NCBI GenBank assembly: GCA_903866915.1
Contig: CAIPPO010000202.1
Coordinates: 1-54,273, forward strand
DNA from: an uncultured Mucilaginibacter sp.
GTDB taxonomy: Bacteria > Bacteroidota > Bacteroidia > Sphingobacteriales > Sphingobacteriaceae
Direction of reading: 5' to 3'
DNA: 54,273 bases
In this document: in pieces, positions 35,868 through 45,815 of the stretch
How the letters are laid out: each line of letters starts with the position of its first letter
How positions within the stretch are numbered: the stretch's first letter is position 1
The notes under the pieces: generated by a model
What the model saw: the letters and a program-made list of their open reading frames with translations, nothing else
Told to the model about the DNA's origin: nothing
Databases searched by the model: none
Position numbers and translations under genes: made by a program

Positions 35868-37538
35868 CTATATTTTCAAACTAAATTTCTCCGCTGTCTC
35901 TTCAGCTATTTCATAGCCTGCATCAAGGTGGCGAAATACACCCATCGCAGGGTCATTATATAAAACGCGATGAAGGCAGTCAGCAGCTCGCTCCGTGCCA
36001 TCGGCTACCACCACCATTCCCGCGTGCTGTGAATAACCCATGCCTACACCGCCGCCGTGGTGGAAAGAAACCCAGGTTGCACCTCCTGAAGTATTCGACA
36101 TCAGGTTGAGCAGGGTCCAATCTGAAACAGCATCTGAACCATCCTTCATCGATTCTGTCTCGCGGTTTGGCGAGGCTACTGAGCCGCAGTCGAGGTGATC
36201 GCGACCAATAACGATCGGGGCCTTCACCTTGCCGGTGCGCACCAATTCATTGAATATCAAGCCGGCCTTTTCGCGTTCGCCCATGCCTAACCAGCAGATT
36301 CGCGCAGGTAGTCCCTGGAATGCGATCTGTTTTTGTGCTTTTTCGAGCCAGTTGATCAAATGCTTATTTTCGGGGAAAGCTTCGATCAGGGCGCGGTCAG
36401 TTGTATAAATGTCTTCAGGATCGCCTGATAGGGCTACCCAGCGAAAAGGGCCCTTACCTTCGCAAAACAATGGACGAATGTATTCCGGCGTAAATCCCGG
36501 AAAATCAAATGCCTTTGGCTCACCGCCCTGGCGCGCAAATTCGCGGATGTTATTGCCGTAGTCAAATGTGATAGCGCCAAGTTTCTGAAGTTCGAGCATC
36601 AGTCCCACATGTCGCGCCATGCTTTTAAGCGAAAGTTCTTTGTAGATTGCAGGGTCGTTTTTACGCAAAGCTACCGCTTCTTCTAAAGATATTCCATTTG
36701 GCACATAGCCGTTAATAGGGTCATGCGCAGAGGTTTGGTCGGTCAATACATCAGGTACAAAACCGTCGTTGATCAAATGTTCCAGCATATCGCCGGCATC
36801 ACTTACCAGGCCGACTGAGAGCTCTTCGCCATTTTGCATAGCTTCTTTAACCCAGGCAACGGCTTCTTCGTATGAATATGTCATCCGGTCGATATATTTA
36901 GTATCGACACGTTTTTGAATACGTGTGGCATCTACATCTGCGCCTAAAAATACAGCACCTGCCATGGTAGCTGCAAGTGGTTGAGCGCCGCCCATTCCGC
37001 CAAGCCCGGCGCTAACAATAAGCTTGCCCTTCAGGTCGTTGTTAAAATGCTGCCGTCCGCATTCAACAAAGGTTTCATACGTTCCCTGTAAAATTCCCTG
37101 CGAACCGATATAGATCCAGCTCCCAGCCGTCATTTGCCCGTACATCATTAGCCCGCGTGAACGTAATTCGTTGAAATGTTCCCAGTTTGCCCATGCAGGT
37201 ACCAGGTTGCTGTTAGCCAGTAATACCCTTGGCGCCTGTGGGTGACTGCGGATAATACCTACCGGTTTACCCGACTGAACCAGCAGCGAATGATCCTCAT
37301 CGAGCTCTAAAAGCAACTCGATTATTTTGCGAAGGGCTGCAGGATTGCGGGCCGCTTGCCCGATTCCACCATAAACTACCAGTTCTTCCGGATTTTCGGC
37401 AACTTCGTCATCCAGATTGTTGAGTAACATACGTAAAGGGGCTTCGGTGGTCCAGCTTTTGGCGTGTAATTGCATGCCACGAGGTGCCCTGTAAACGGGA
37501 TGTGCAGCGTAAGTCTTAATAAATTCCGAACTCGTCAT
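35868..37538 (-). CDS. hutU: Urocanate hydratase
   Basis: A 556-residue urocanase, which adds water to urocanate with tightly bound NAD+ to give imidazolone propionate. The family is clear from [26 protein letters not shown] (NAD-binding, about 172-186), [30 protein letters not shown] and [15 protein letters not shown]. The conserved Cys in LDCGS is present. The start overlaps the end of hutH by 23 bases, so the two genes are translationally linked. Confidence 0.97.
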   Translation of the reverse strand: MTSSEFIKTYAAHPVYRAPRGMQLHAKSWTTEAPLRMLLNNLDDEVAENPEELVVYGGIGQAARNPAALRKIIELLLELDEDHSLLVQSGKPVGIIRSHPQAPRVLLANSNLVPAWANWEHFNELRSRGLMMYGQMTAGSWIYIGSQGILQGTYETFVECGRQHFNNDLKGKLIVSAGLGGMGGAQPLAATMAGAVFLGADVDATRIQKRVDTKYIDRMTYSYEEAVAWVKEAMQNGEELSVGLVSDAGDMLEHLINDGFVPDVLTDQTSAHDPINGYVPNGISLEEAVALRKNDPAIYKELSLKSMARHVGLMLELQKLGAITFDYGNNIREFARQGGEPKAFDFPGFTPEYIRPLFCEGKGPFRWVALSGDPEDIYTTDRALIEAFPENKHLINWLEKAQKQIAFQGLPARICWLGMGEREKAGLIFNELVRTGKVKAPIVIGRDHLDCGSVASPNRETESMKDGSDAVSDWTLLNLMSNTSGGATWVSFHHGGGVGMGYSQHAGMVVVADGTERAADCLHRVLYNDPAMGVFRHLDAGYEIAEETAEKFSLKI

Positions 37539-39078
37539 TATTATTCAGTTTTATGTTGTTTTTAGCGGCGGCTTCGTCGGCCACAGCTAGTATCGTACCG
37601 TCTTTTACCAGCTGATGCAGTGCCTTGATATCATCGGCAAACAGGCGGTCTTCTTTAATAAAAGAGACATATTGCCTTACATGGTTGTGGCAGGCCTCCA
37701 GGATAGGTGTCGACTTCAGGGGGCGCCTGAAATCCATTGCCTGCGTAGCGTAAAGTAATTCGATAGCTTGTATAAACTCCAGGTTGTCCAAAACCTGGTG
37801 CAGCTTTCGTCCGCTGATGGAACCCATAGAAACATGGTCTTCCTGCCCGAGTGAGGTAGGCACGCTATCGGCACTGGCCGGAAAGCAAAGCGTTTTATTT
37901 TCGGTTACCAGGGCGGCGGTTGTGTATTGAGGAATCATCAGGCCGGAGTTAAGGCCGGCATGCTCTGTTAATAGTTTAGGTAGGCCGTACCGGCCCTCGC
38001 TCATCAGGTAACAGCGACGATCGGCTATATTTCCTAATTCTGCTGTCGCGATTGTGGCGTAGTCTAATGGAATAGCCAAAGGCTGCCCATGGAAGTTGCC
38101 GCCGCTGATGGTATCATCGGCATCAAAAATGATTGGGTTGTCGGTCACTGAATTCAACTCTATCTCGGTCATTTCTTTCAGGTGCAGCCAGGCATTTCGC
38201 GAAGCGCCGTGCACCTGTGGCATGCAGCGCAGCGAGTAAGGGTCCTGCACGCGGTCGCAGTCGAGGTGTGAGTTTAATATTTCCGATTTATTGAGCAATT
38301 GAAATAAGCGGTTGGCCACAAACTGGCTCCCTTTATATGGCCTAATCCTGTGCAGTCTGGGATCGAATGGCCTGGCCGAACCCATTAACCCTTCTAATGA
38401 CATAGCGCCTGCCAGGTCGGCAAGCTGCAGGGCTTTGTCCAGGCGTTCTACAGCTTTTACCGCAAAAGATAGAATAAATTGGGTGCCGTTGATCAACGCC
38501 AGGCCTTCTTTGGGACCCAGTTTAATGGGTTTCAAAGAGTGCGCTTTGAGCATTTCTGCAGCAGGTATTAATTTGCCTGCTGCTTCCACCTCACCTAATC
38601 CTATCAGCGGTAAAAAAAGGTGTGCCAGGGGGGCCAGGTCACCTGATGCCCCAACCGACCCTTTTTCAGGAACTACTGGTATGATGTTTTGATCGATATG
38701 CCATATGATGCGCTCCAGTGTAGCCAATGGTATTCCCGAATAGCCTTGTGCAAGCGCATGTACTTTAGTAATCAGCATTAACTTTGCGATCTCCGTCGGG
38801 ATGGGCTTGCCTACGCCCACGCTATGGCTTTTTAGTAAATTATCCTGTAAGGTGCCGGTATCAGCTTCCGATATCTGTGTATCGCACAAAGGACCAAAGC
38901 CAGTATTAATTCCGTAAACAGGTATTTGGCGTTCGACGATTTTTTTTACTGCCTGCCATGAAGAAATGATACCGTTTTTCGCAGCGTCGCTTATAACACC
39001 TTTAACCTTTCCCGATGCAATATCAAGACAAAGGCCGATCGAAAGGTAGTCTGTTCCGTAGTTAAAGGTTTTGCTCAT
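37516..39078 (-). CDS. hutH: Histidine ammonia-lyase
   Basis: A 520-residue enzyme that removes ammonia from L-histidine to give trans-urocanate, the first step of the pathway. The residues A144-S145-G146 in [15 protein letters not shown] cyclise to the MIO prosthetic group. YGINTGFG (55-62) carries the catalytic Tyr, and QEDHVSMGS is the usual later motif. Its start overlaps the marR stop by 17 bases and its end overlaps hutU by 23 bases, showing a compact operon. Confidence 0.96.
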   Translation of the reverse strand: MSKTFNYGTDYLSIGLCLDIASGKVKGVISDAAKNGIISSWQAVKKIVERQIPVYGINTGFGPLCDTQISEADTGTLQDNLLKSHSVGVGKPIPTEIAKLMLITKVHALAQGYSGIPLATLERIIWHIDQNIIPVVPEKGSVGASGDLAPLAHLFLPLIGLGEVEAAGKLIPAAEMLKAHSLKPIKLGPKEGLALINGTQFILSFAVKAVERLDKALQLADLAGAMSLEGLMGSARPFDPRLHRIRPYKGSQFVANRLFQLLNKSEILNSHLDCDRVQDPYSLRCMPQVHGASRNAWLHLKEMTEIELNSVTDNPIIFDADDTISGGNFHGQPLAIPLDYATIATAELGNIADRRCYLMSEGRYGLPKLLTEHAGLNSGLMIPQYTTAALVTENKTLCFPASADSVPTSLGQEDHVSMGSISGRKLHQVLDNLEFIQAIELLYATQAMDFRRPLKSTPILEACHNHVRQYVSFIKEDRLFADDIKALHQLVKDGTILAVADEAAAKNNIKLNNNDEFGIY

Positions 39079-39568
39079 ATTTTGCTTCCTCTAATTTTTC
39101 GCTTATTTTTTCGGATAGTGTTATCGCTCTTAACGATCTTTCGACAGCCGTGATCGCTGCTAACAGATGTTCGCTTTCGGTATCGCTTTGAACCAGCTCT
39201 TCCATGGTTTGCTTAATTACATCCCAAATAGGTGTAATTTGTTCTAATAAATTACGCCCGGCTTTGGTCAACTGTACTAATTGCAGGCGACCATCGGTAC
39301 TGCTGGTGGTTGTTTTAAGTAATTTTTTATTCTTTAGATTGGTAACAAGCTGACTTGCAGCTGGATGGGAAACGCCGGTGGTATCGCTCAGCTCTTTGAT
39401 AGATATCGATTCTTTAATTGAAAGCAGATAAAAAACAGGGAACCAGCTTGCATCAAATGGTATACCAGCGCATTGATAAGTTTTGTTAATCTCTGATAAA
39501 AACGCCTCGCTCAGGCGGCGCATCCTGCTGCCTAAAACCAGGTATCCCAGTTCCTCATAAAAATTCAT
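39062..39568 (-). CDS. MarR family transcriptional regulator, first gene of the hut operon
   Basis: A 168-residue winged-helix regulator. The DNA-binding part is visible as SIKELSDTTGVSHPAASQLVTNLKNKKLLKTTTSSTDGRLQLVQLT (about 55-100), with recognition helix SHPAASQLVTNL and the wing at STDGRLQ; flanking helices form the dimer interface. It overlaps hutH by 17 bases and is therefore co-expressed with the pathway. A perfect 11-bp inverted repeat lies seven bases upstream of its start codon, a likely own operator. It is inferred to repress the operon until histidine, urocanate or a related ligand binds. Confidence 0.88.
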   Translation of the reverse strand: MNFYEELGYLVLGSRMRRLSEAFLSEINKTYQCAGIPFDASWFPVFYLLSIKESISIKELSDTTGVSHPAASQLVTNLKNKKLLKTTTSSTDGRLQLVQLTKAGRNLLEQITPIWDVIKQTMEELVQSDTESEHLLAAITAVERSLRAITLSEKISEKLEEAKYEQNL

Positions 39569-39574
39569 CGTGCA

Positions 39575-39598
39575 ATTTATATAAGTGCTTATATAAAT
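39575..39598 (-). promoter_or_regulatory. Perfect palindromic operator candidate for the MarR/hut operon
   Basis: The arms ATTTATATAAG (39575-39585) and CTTATATAAAT (39588-39598) are perfect reverse complements with a TG spacer, 24 bp in all. The site starts seven bases before the marR start codon. Size, symmetry and position fit MarR-type operators, which are usually 16-24 bp A+T-rich palindromes overlapping the promoter or leader. A near-consensus -7 box (AAAATTTG on the minus strand) lies at its far side. Confidence 0.7.
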
Positions 39599-39653
39599 GC
39601 AAATTTTAAAGCGAAAATTGTTTTCTTGCCGTATTGATGAAGCTGCTTTAGGC

Positions 39654-40157
39654 TTAGTTGGCTACTATCGATGCCAACAGGTCGTCTTTACCTTTAGGAC
39701 TTTGGTTTTCAGGTACCAAAGCAGTAATGCTGTATAAATTGCTGCCGATGATAAAAAGAAACATATACACTTTCGCATTGGTACGGGTATATGTGCCTTC
39801 AAGCGTATAACTGGTATGATTTTGCCATGTGCCTAATTTTACATCTCCCATAACAAAACCGGGCATTGCACCAACCAGGTTATCCCTGAATAGTTTAATA
39901 TATTCTGGTGTTGTTGCAATGGAAGCAAGTTTGGCTGAATCGGTGCCATCAGTTTTCACCAGGTCGACCAAGCCAACCACATAAGCTAAGTGGTTACTGT
40001 CAGTAGCCATTACATTACTGGCGTCAATTGTCTGTGGTTGAGAAGGTAATTTTAGCGACACGTGGTTATCGATCTTGTAATTGATCGGGCCATTCTGCCC
40101 AAAGGCTAAAGTTGCAGTGAGGATGCATGTAATAAGCAGCAGGCAGGATTTTTTCAT
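39654..40157 (-). CDS. Secreted protein of unknown function
   Basis: With the ATG at 40157 the product has 167 residues and a signal peptide (MKKSCLLLITCILTATLAFGQ). The open frame extends 28 codons further, but a -7 box (40182-40189) lies in that part, so the shorter start is preferred. The mature domain (INYKIDNHVSLKLPSQPQTID...YTLEGTYTRTNAKVYMFLFIIGSNLYSITALVPEN) resembles small periplasmic PsbP/DUF1795-like ligand domains; this is a weak likeness. Monocistronic, between the hut operon and the oxidoreductase gene. Confidence 0.72.
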   Translation of the reverse strand: MKKSCLLLITCILTATLAFGQNGPINYKIDNHVSLKLPSQPQTIDASNVMATDSNHLAYVVGLVDLVKTDGTDSAKLASIATTPEYIKLFRDNLVGAMPGFVMGDVKLGTWQNHTSYTLEGTYTRTNAKVYMFLFIIGSNLYSITALVPENQSPKGKDDLLASIVAN

Positions 40158-40181
40158 GGCTTGATTTGTTAAGGGGTTTAT

Positions 40182-40189
40182 CAAAGTTA
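40182..40189 (-). promoter_or_regulatory. -7 box of the small secreted-protein gene
   Basis: CAAAGTTA on the plus strand is TAACTTTG on the minus strand, a perfect TAnnTTTG. It ends 24 bases before the ATG at 40157 and decides for that start. A -33 element is not obvious. Confidence 0.5.
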
Positions 40190-40275
40190 GAGAAATAAAT
40201 CGGAATAAACGCTGTATTGTCAGGTGTTTCAGGCAAGCCACCGGGCAGGGGTCTTGAACGGCTATTTATCTATAT

Positions 40276-41253
40276 TTACACCTCCCCATCAAACCTCAGC
40301 CCCACCTGTTTCCTCGCTTCGTCCAGCATATTCATCATGCCAAATGATAGGCTGTGAGTGATTATGGGGCTTTCATTTTGTCCATTCCGTATAAGATCAC
40401 AAAAGTGCCCGATCTCGTAATTTAGTCCTCCGGCGGTGAATGGTTCATCGAGTTCAACTGTATGTCCGTCCAGGTAATTGATTGTAGCTTTGGCCGGATT
40501 CCACCAGTTTTGGTGGATGGTGATATAGCCCAGCGGGCCCGATATCAGTGCATCGCCTTTACCATGTAAGTCGAAACCACAATAAAGCTGGGAATAGCTG
40601 TTGCCATGCTGTGTTTGAAAGATGGAAAACATATCCACCTCTTTACCGCTAAAACGGCCCATAGCTTGCAGCCTGGTCATTGGTCCCAGCCAGTCCAAAG
40701 CCAGGAAAGCCTCATAGGGTGCAATTTGCATAATGGCACCACCGGCTAACTGGTAATTGAAATTAGGGTGATCATGCGTAAGGTCGGCGACCGCCGAGCC
40801 GGCCCTAACATAACCCGCAGGTCCTATCGGGTCAGTTTGTAAATGAGCTTTTAGCTTTTGGTATAAAGGGTAGAAGGGTGGTTTCATACCCTCCATAAAA
40901 AGCAAGTTTTTTGATTTGGCTACGGCTAAAACTTCGTTTAGTTGAGCAAGGTTCACTGTAGCAGGCTTTTCGCATAGCACATGTTTGCCAGCATTAAATG
41001 CCGCGACGCTGTAAAGCGCATGACTGTCGGGTAAAGTTGCGATATAAACCGCATCGATATCACATTGTAGTAATTCGTCGAGGCTTGAACAAGCTTTGCC
41101 GCCATATTTGCCGGTGAATTCCGCAACGCTTTCGGCGCGGCGCGACCATGCGGCAGTCAGTTCAGCACCATCAACAACTTCCAGCCCCTGCATGAAGCGG
41201 TGACTGATTCGGCCACAGCCGATGATGCCTATTTTTATTATTTTATTGTCCAT
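40276..41253 (-). CDS. Gfo/Idh/MocA family oxidoreductase
   Basis: A 325-residue NAD(P)-dependent dehydrogenase. The Rossmann domain shows IGIIGCGRISHRF (residues 7-19), and the catalytic lysine is in the CEKPATVN motif near residue 95. The C-terminal alpha/beta domain (GFO_IDH_MocA_C-like) starts around residue 130. Such enzymes oxidise or reduce sugars, inositols or trans-dihydrodiols; the substrate is not predictable. It is followed and preceded by small intergenic gaps; the upstream gap holds a heptamer-type repeat. Confidence 0.9.
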   Translation of the reverse strand: MDNKIIKIGIIGCGRISHRFMQGLEVVDGAELTAAWSRRAESVAEFTGKYGGKACSSLDELLQCDIDAVYIATLPDSHALYSVAAFNAGKHVLCEKPATVNLAQLNEVLAVAKSKNLLFMEGMKPPFYPLYQKLKAHLQTDPIGPAGYVRAGSAVADLTHDHPNFNYQLAGGAIMQIAPYEAFLALDWLGPMTRLQAMGRFSGKEVDMFSIFQTQHGNSYSQLYCGFDLHGKGDALISGPLGYITIHQNWWNPAKATINYLDGHTVELDEPFTAGGLNYEIGHFCDLIRNGQNESPIITHSLSFGMMNMLDEARKQVGLRFDGEV

Positions 41254-41262
41254 AGCCGATAG

Positions 41263-41325
41263 ACCATAGTCTATGGTGATTTTCGATTCTAATAATTACC
41301 ATGGACCATCGACCATGGACTATCG
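41263..41325. repeat. 7-bp periodic inverted words, CCATAGT/CCATGGT type
   Basis: ACCATAG-T-CTATGGT (41263-41277) is a small palindrome. Then ACCATGG, ACCATCG, ACCATGG and ACTATCG run end to end at 41298-41325. Read on the minus strand these are CCATGGT, CGATGGT and CGATAGT, the same CSATRGT vocabulary as the large array at 52589-52679. Confidence 0.65.
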
Positions 41326-41331
41326 ACTAAA

Positions 41332-42396
41332 TTATTGGTACTGGATATAAATAGGATATGGTTTATTTTTCAAAACTTCCTGTGGTGTTAACATGTGATG
41401 CGGGGCTTTCTTCAGGTCGTTTTTGTAGAATAATTTAAAGCCGGTAAACTGCACAGGTTCGTTGTGGATGAAATAGCGCCATGTACCTTCCTTCAGATCC
41501 GGTTCGCCCCAGCCGTCCATATTCATAACTAATTGCACTTCGGGATGCAGTTTGATGCTCTTATAATTGGTCAGCATCTTTTTGGTAAAGCGGTGAACGA
41601 TAAGGATTTTTGGAGGCAGGTGATGCTTACGTACCACATCGGCCAGAAATGCCGACACATAATTGATATCTGCGGCATCGTAGGTCCCGATCTTCTTGCC
41701 AGGATGGGTCCCATCTTTCATAGAAAACTCCGGGTCCATACCAAAGTGAACCTGCGGCATTTCGAGGTATTTTTCCAATAAAGGCAGTTCGGCACGAATA
41801 TTACTTAAAGCCACCTGCACATCAAGGAAAACGATCGCATGTGATTTTTTGGCAAGTGATAATACGGTATCGATCTGTTTGAATGGCATACGGTACCGGA
41901 ATTTTCCATCCTTACCCGGGTCGCCTTGTGCAACAACTGCAATATAGTGGAGCGCGGGCTGCACCGGCGTTGTAGGATCGGCTTTTTCCCAGCTCTTAAC
42001 TTCACCTTTTAGTTTTGCCAGCATTTCTTTAGGTGGCAATTCGCCCAAAATACCCATTCGTTTTGAATATAGGTTACCGTAATAGGCAATAACGCGTTTA
42101 TAAGGCAATATTGCGCCCGCAAGTGGGTATGGCGTATTTTTTACCGGCCAAAGCCCGGTGGTATCCCCGTGCGACAGTTTCTTCATCAATGAATCGTACT
42201 GTTTATGGTCGATCGGTTGATAGCTAACGGGAGCAGCAGCAACGGTATCTTCGGTTTTTGCTGTACTGTCCGCAGCAGGTTTTGCTACTGGAGGAGTGTT
42301 GGGTTTGGAGGAGTTGCTTTTGCTGTTGCAACTTTCAAAAAGTGTGATCGAAGCTGCAGTCAACAGCAAGCTTAATGCCAGGTGTTTAAATTTCAT
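41332..42396 (-). CDS. Putative lipoprotein with a TIM-barrel-like domain, unknown function
   Basis: About 354 residues from the ATG at 42396 (MKFKHLALSLLLTAASITLFESC), a signal peptide ending in a Cys that may be lipidated; earlier in-frame ATGs exist at 42414 and 42486. A Pro/Ala/Thr/Ser-rich linker follows (about 24-65). The body carries LPYKRVIAYYGNLYSKRMGILGELP, ALHYIAVVAQGDPG, AIVFLDVQV, QVHFGMDPEFSM and KILIVHRFTKKML, each ending a strand, as in a glycosidase-like (beta/alpha) barrel. No family is recognised with certainty. A role in envelope carbohydrate handling is only a guess. Confidence 0.72.
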   Translation of the reverse strand: MKFKHLALSLLLTAASITLFESCNSKSNSSKPNTPPVAKPAADSTAKTEDTVAAAPVSYQPIDHKQYDSLMKKLSHGDTTGLWPVKNTPYPLAGAILPYKRVIAYYGNLYSKRMGILGELPPKEMLAKLKGEVKSWEKADPTTPVQPALHYIAVVAQGDPGKDGKFRYRMPFKQIDTVLSLAKKSHAIVFLDVQVALSNIRAELPLLEKYLEMPQVHFGMDPEFSMKDGTHPGKKIGTYDAADINYVSAFLADVVRKHHLPPKILIVHRFTKKMLTNYKSIKLHPEVQLVMNMDGWGEPDLKEGTWRYFIHNEPVQFTGFKLFYKNDLKKAPHHMLTPQEVLKNKPYPIYIQYQ

Positions 42397-42597
42397 TCGG
42401 TTTGATTTCTTCATAAAAGGAGAGCTGCAAAATAGCACCATTTCCCTTTCCGCTATGCTGAAAGTTATCAACAGTAGGTTGACCATTTGTAAAATGACAA
42501 AAATTTATTAGCCGGGGAATAAATCGAAGATAACAAGACATCTGATACTGAGCATATTTGCCTGTTGGCAAAATTCAAATGGGCAGGTAATCCGGCA

Positions 42598-43479
42598 TTA
42601 CACCTTATAAAACTTTCCAAACACGCCCAAAGGTAATTTAACGCCCGACGTAGCCTGCAAATAAAGTTCGCCAACCTCCAGGTTTTGGACCGCCGGGTAA
42701 GCTGTTTTAAGCAGGTTTTCGACAATGACTGACGAGAAGCCGAGCGAGTAAGCATTTAAAATAAGAAAATGCTCTTCGGGGTCTAGCAGTTGAACGGCTT
42801 CCTGTAAAAGCTCGTTAATCTGGTCTTCCAACTTCCACTTTTCGCCGTTGGGACCATGCCCGTATGCGGGTGGATCGAGGATGATACCATTGTATCTTTT
42901 ACCGCGCTTCACCTCGCGTTTAACAAATTTCAAAGCATCCTCTACTACCCAGCGAATATTCTGCAAACCAGACAGTTCCTGGTTTTCACTTGCCCAGGTT
43001 ACCACCTGCTTGATCGAGTCGACGTGTGTTGTATCTGCTCCCGCTGCCTGTGCCGCCAGAGATGCACCGCCCGTATAGGCAAACAGGTTGAGTACTTTGG
43101 GCTGTGGTGTTTTAAACTTTTTAATGATTTGTGACGAATAGTCCCAATTTACCGCTTGTTCAGGGAAAATACCAACATGCTTGAACGAGGTCAATGCCAA
43201 TCTGAATTTAATAGCGATATCAGCATTATTATATTCGATATGCCAGCGATCGGGCAGGTTGTTGTTTTTTTTGACCCATTCGCCAGTTGTAGCTGAACGT
43301 CCCTTAAACCGGATATGATGCAATTTTTGCCATTCTGACTGGTTCAGCTGCTTAGCCCAAACTGCTTGTGGTTCCGGCCGGATCAGGATGATGGCTCCGA
43401 ACCGCTCCAGTTTTTCAAAATCGCCGCAATCGATCAATTCGTAATCTTGCCAGTGTTTTGGGGTCAGGAGTTGAATCAT
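42598..43479 (-). CDS. Class I SAM-dependent rRNA methyltransferase (RlmI/RlmK-like)
   Basis: A 293-residue cytosolic methyltransferase. Motif I is VLNLFAYTGGASLAAQAAGA (about 128-147), followed by VDSIKQVVTWASENQELSGL and the catalytic-type LDPPAYGHGPNGEKW (about 201-215). This is the C-terminal methyltransferase domain of the RlmI/RlmK group that methylates 23S rRNA cytosine or guanine; the N-terminal PUA domain is absent, only a short beta-rich part (1-90) precedes. The exact base is not assigned. Confidence 0.88.
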   Translation of the reverse strand: MIQLLTPKHWQDYELIDCGDFEKLERFGAIILIRPEPQAVWAKQLNQSEWQKLHHIRFKGRSATTGEWVKKNNNLPDRWHIEYNNADIAIKFRLALTSFKHVGIFPEQAVNWDYSSQIIKKFKTPQPKVLNLFAYTGGASLAAQAAGADTTHVDSIKQVVTWASENQELSGLQNIRWVVEDALKFVKREVKRGKRYNGIILDPPAYGHGPNGEKWKLEDQINELLQEAVQLLDPEEHFLILNAYSLGFSSVIVENLLKTAYPAVQNLEVGELYLQATSGVKLPLGVFGKFYKV

Positions 43480-43567
43480 GCGATGTGGGTGAGTTGTTAA
43501 TTAGTGGTTGGATAACAGGTGATTAGTTAATTAGGCCACAAATATAAATAAATCCCTCTCTAAAACC

Positions 43568-43602
43568 CCTGATACCTGATATCCGATACCTGATTAACCA
43601 AT
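43568..43602. repeat. 7-bp periodic array, CCTGATA type
   Basis: CCTGATA, CCTGATA, TCCGATA and CCTGATT run end to end, then AACCAAT, finishing exactly at the mlaF stop codon. Just before, 43488-43536 holds words (GTGAGTT, GTTAATTAG, GTGATTA) that are the reverse complements of words in the 16-bp repeat at 289-363. The gap 43480-43601 contains no gene. Confidence 0.65.
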
Positions 43603-44354
43603 CACAACTTCTCCCTCGCTGCTTTCATGAACGGACTGGCGAATACAAATTCGTTTAATTCCTGATTATTGGTGTGGGCGATTTCTTTGTTAGAGCCTTC
43701 CCACCATTTTTGCCCGCCATGCAGGAAGATGATATGATCGCCAATTCCCATTACCGAGTTCATATCGTGGGTAACCACAACGGTTGTGGTATTATATTCC
43801 TGAGTCAGATCGCTAATCAGGCGATCGATCAGGATGGAAGTAAGCGGGTCGAGGCCCGAATTGGGCTCGTCAACAAACAGATATTTGGGCTGCATGGAAA
43901 TGGCCCGGGCAATGCCCACGCGTTTTTTCATTCCGCCCGAAAGTTCGGATGGGTGCAATTTGCCCTTTCCATCGAGGTTTACTCTTTTCAGACAAAAATT
44001 GGCACGGTCCTGTTTTTCGCTTTTGCTCATATCCGTAAACAGGTTAAGCGGAAACATAATATTATCTGCAACACTCATCGAGTCGAATAGCGCTGAGTTT
44101 TGAAAAAGCATTCCGATCTCTTTGCGTATAGGTACCCGTTCGCGGAAATGCATATTTGTAAAGTTCTGCCCATCGAAAAAGACATCACCATTGGTAGGTT
44201 CGTGCAGCCCTACAATGCATTTTAGCAAAGTAGTTTTACCCGAGCCGGAGCCGCCGATGATAAGGTTGTTCTTGCCGGGCTTAAATTCGGCGGAGATCCC
44301 TTTCAGTACCTCATTCTCGCCGAAGGTTTTAACAATGTCTTTGGTTTCGATCAT
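43602..44354 (-). CDS. mlaF: ABC transporter ATP-binding protein, MlaF-like
   Basis: A 250-residue ATPase with start at 44354, where ATGA overlaps the stop of the permease gene. The open frame runs 42 codons further into the permease gene, but that part is a shadow. Walker A is GGSGSGKT (34-41), the signature is LSGGMKKR (about 136-143), and Walker B YLFVDEPNSGLDP follows. MlaF powers phospholipid transfer between inner and outer membrane with MlaE; the substrate-binding MlaD is not in this window. Confidence 0.9.
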   Translation of the reverse strand: MIETKDIVKTFGENEVLKGISAEFKPGKNNLIIGGSGSGKTTLLKCIVGLHEPTNGDVFFDGQNFTNMHFRERVPIRKEIGMLFQNSALFDSMSVADNIMFPLNLFTDMSKSEKQDRANFCLKRVNLDGKGKLHPSELSGGMKKRVGIARAISMQPKYLFVDEPNSGLDPLTSILIDRLISDLTQEYNTTTVVVTHDMNSVMGIGDHIIFLHGGQKWWEGSNKEIAHTNNQELNEFVFASPFMKAAREKL

Positions 44355-45082
44355 AACAATACGCGGGAAATAACTAAATCGGCAAATAAGATCATGATAC
44401 AACTGTAAACTACTCCGCGGGTTGCTGCCTGCCCGACCTCGAGTGCACCACCGGAAGTGTAAAAGCCCTGGTAAGCACATATTGAATTAATGAGGAAGCC
44501 AAAAACGATAGCTTTTACAGCGCAAACGGTTACAATAAGCGGGTTAAATCCATCGGTAAGTCCGGCAAGATAGTCGGCAGTAGATACTTCTTTTGAGGCG
44601 GCACAGGCCAGATAACCCCCACTCAACCCCAATATTACCGAAACTACCACCAATACCGGGATCATGGTTACACCGGCAATGATCTTAGGCGAAATTAGAA
44701 AACCCGGGGCATTTACGCCCATAATCTCGAGAGCATCTATTTGTTCGGTAACCCGCATGGTTCCAATTTGTGAAGCTATACTTGATCCTATTCTACCAGC
44801 CAGTACAAGTGCGCAAATCGTAGGGCTAAACTCAAGTATGGTTGAATCGCGTGTTATACCGCCAACTACCGTTTTGGGAATAAAATCGCTGACCAGCTGA
44901 AAAGCGGTTTGAATAGTAGCTACTGCACCAATAAATAACGAAATAATGACAATAATGCCTAAGGAACCAATGCCTTCGGAAACCATTTCGCGCATTACTT
45001 CGGCCCAATAAACACTGAATTTCTCAGGTTTTCTGAAACTTAATCGCAATAAAAGCAGGTATCGTCCTAAACTATGAAACAT
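44351..45082 (-). CDS. mlaE: ABC transporter permease, MlaE family
   Basis: A 243-residue inner-membrane protein with five to six hydrophobic segments. The MlaE signatures are present: FIGAVATIQTAFQL, LVLAGRIGSSIASQIGTMRVTEQIDALEIMGVNAPGFLISPKIIA (the EQIDALE coupling helix) and GFLINSICAYQGFYTSGGALEVGQAATRGVV. It forms the membrane core of the lipid-asymmetry (Mla) system with the ATPase that overlaps its stop by four bases. Confidence 0.93.
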   Translation of the reverse strand: MFHSLGRYLLLLRLSFRKPEKFSVYWAEVMREMVSEGIGSLGIIVIISLFIGAVATIQTAFQLVSDFIPKTVVGGITRDSTILEFSPTICALVLAGRIGSSIASQIGTMRVTEQIDALEIMGVNAPGFLISPKIIAGVTMIPVLVVVSVILGLSGGYLACAASKEVSTADYLAGLTDGFNPLIVTVCAVKAIVFGFLINSICAYQGFYTSGGALEVGQAATRGVVYSCIMILFADLVISRVLL

Positions 45083-45243
45083 TCAATGTGCGTAAAACGG
45101 CTAAAAATACTGTTTTTGCAATTACTTTTCATGTTGACCGGATCAACATTAATAAATAGTGCTGTAGCAATATCCTTTTAAATAACGTAATTGCAGAAAA
45201 TGTTTTTATACAATATTTTAAACCTGCCAGTCATCTGTAACCC

Positions 45244-45810
45244 ATGAAAAGTTTTCTGCTACTCCTATCAATATTGATTTTGAACTTCCCGGCCTTTTCG
45301 CAAACCCGAAACAACCTATCAATTACTTACGGTATGAATGCGAATCTTGTCGATATTCACGGAGCGATCGGCGATTTCGGCTATACTGCCGAAGACGGGA
45401 AATCTATTGGTATAAGTTATATCCGCAGTTTTAACAAAGTATTTTCGATTGAAACAGGTTTGTTTTATTCTGCAAATAATATCAGGCTATCAACAATTCA
45501 GGTTCCGCGGGGCGATTTTTTTTATGATGGTGTTGTTAAAATGCTATCGGTGCCGCTCTATACACGGATCACCTTCCTGAAATATTTATTTGCACAGGGT
45601 GGGTTTTTGCTGGATCACCAAACCAACTATGCACAATCTGGTGTAGTTAACGATCAGTCGGGCCTTGGATTTGAAATGGGATTTGGTGGTAATTGCAATT
45701 TCGGACCCGTATCAATTTTTATCAACCCTTATTTTTGCAGACATGCGCTTAACGCTCGAAATAATTTAATTGAAGGCGGAGCTAAATTGGGACTTGGCTA
45801 TAATTTTTAA
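45244..45810 (+). CDS. Small outer-membrane beta-barrel protein (PorT/OmpA-like barrel)
   Basis: A 188-residue exported protein with a signal peptide (MKSFLLLLSILILNFPAFSQ). The rest is a run of eight or so amphipathic strands (SIGISYIRSFNKVFSIETGLFYSANNI, LSVPLYTRITFLKYLFAQGGFLLD) with the final strand ending in Phe (GLGYNF), typical for eight-stranded barrels in Bacteroidota. The function is unknown. A terminator follows its stop codon directly. Confidence 0.8.
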   Translation: MKSFLLLLSILILNFPAFSQTRNNLSITYGMNANLVDIHGAIGDFGYTAEDGKSIGISYIRSFNKVFSIETGLFYSANNIRLSTIQVPRGDFFYDGVVKMLSVPLYTRITFLKYLFAQGGFLLDHQTNYAQSGVVNDQSGLGFEMGFGGNCNFGPVSIFINPYFCRHALNARNNLIEGGAKLGLGYNF

Positions 45811-45815
45811 AAAAA

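Noticed and set aside
43602..44480. Longer mlaF start at 44480
   Set aside because: The extra 42 codons overlap mlaE and show no family similarity; the ATGA overlap at 44351-44354 gives the normal MlaF N-terminus.
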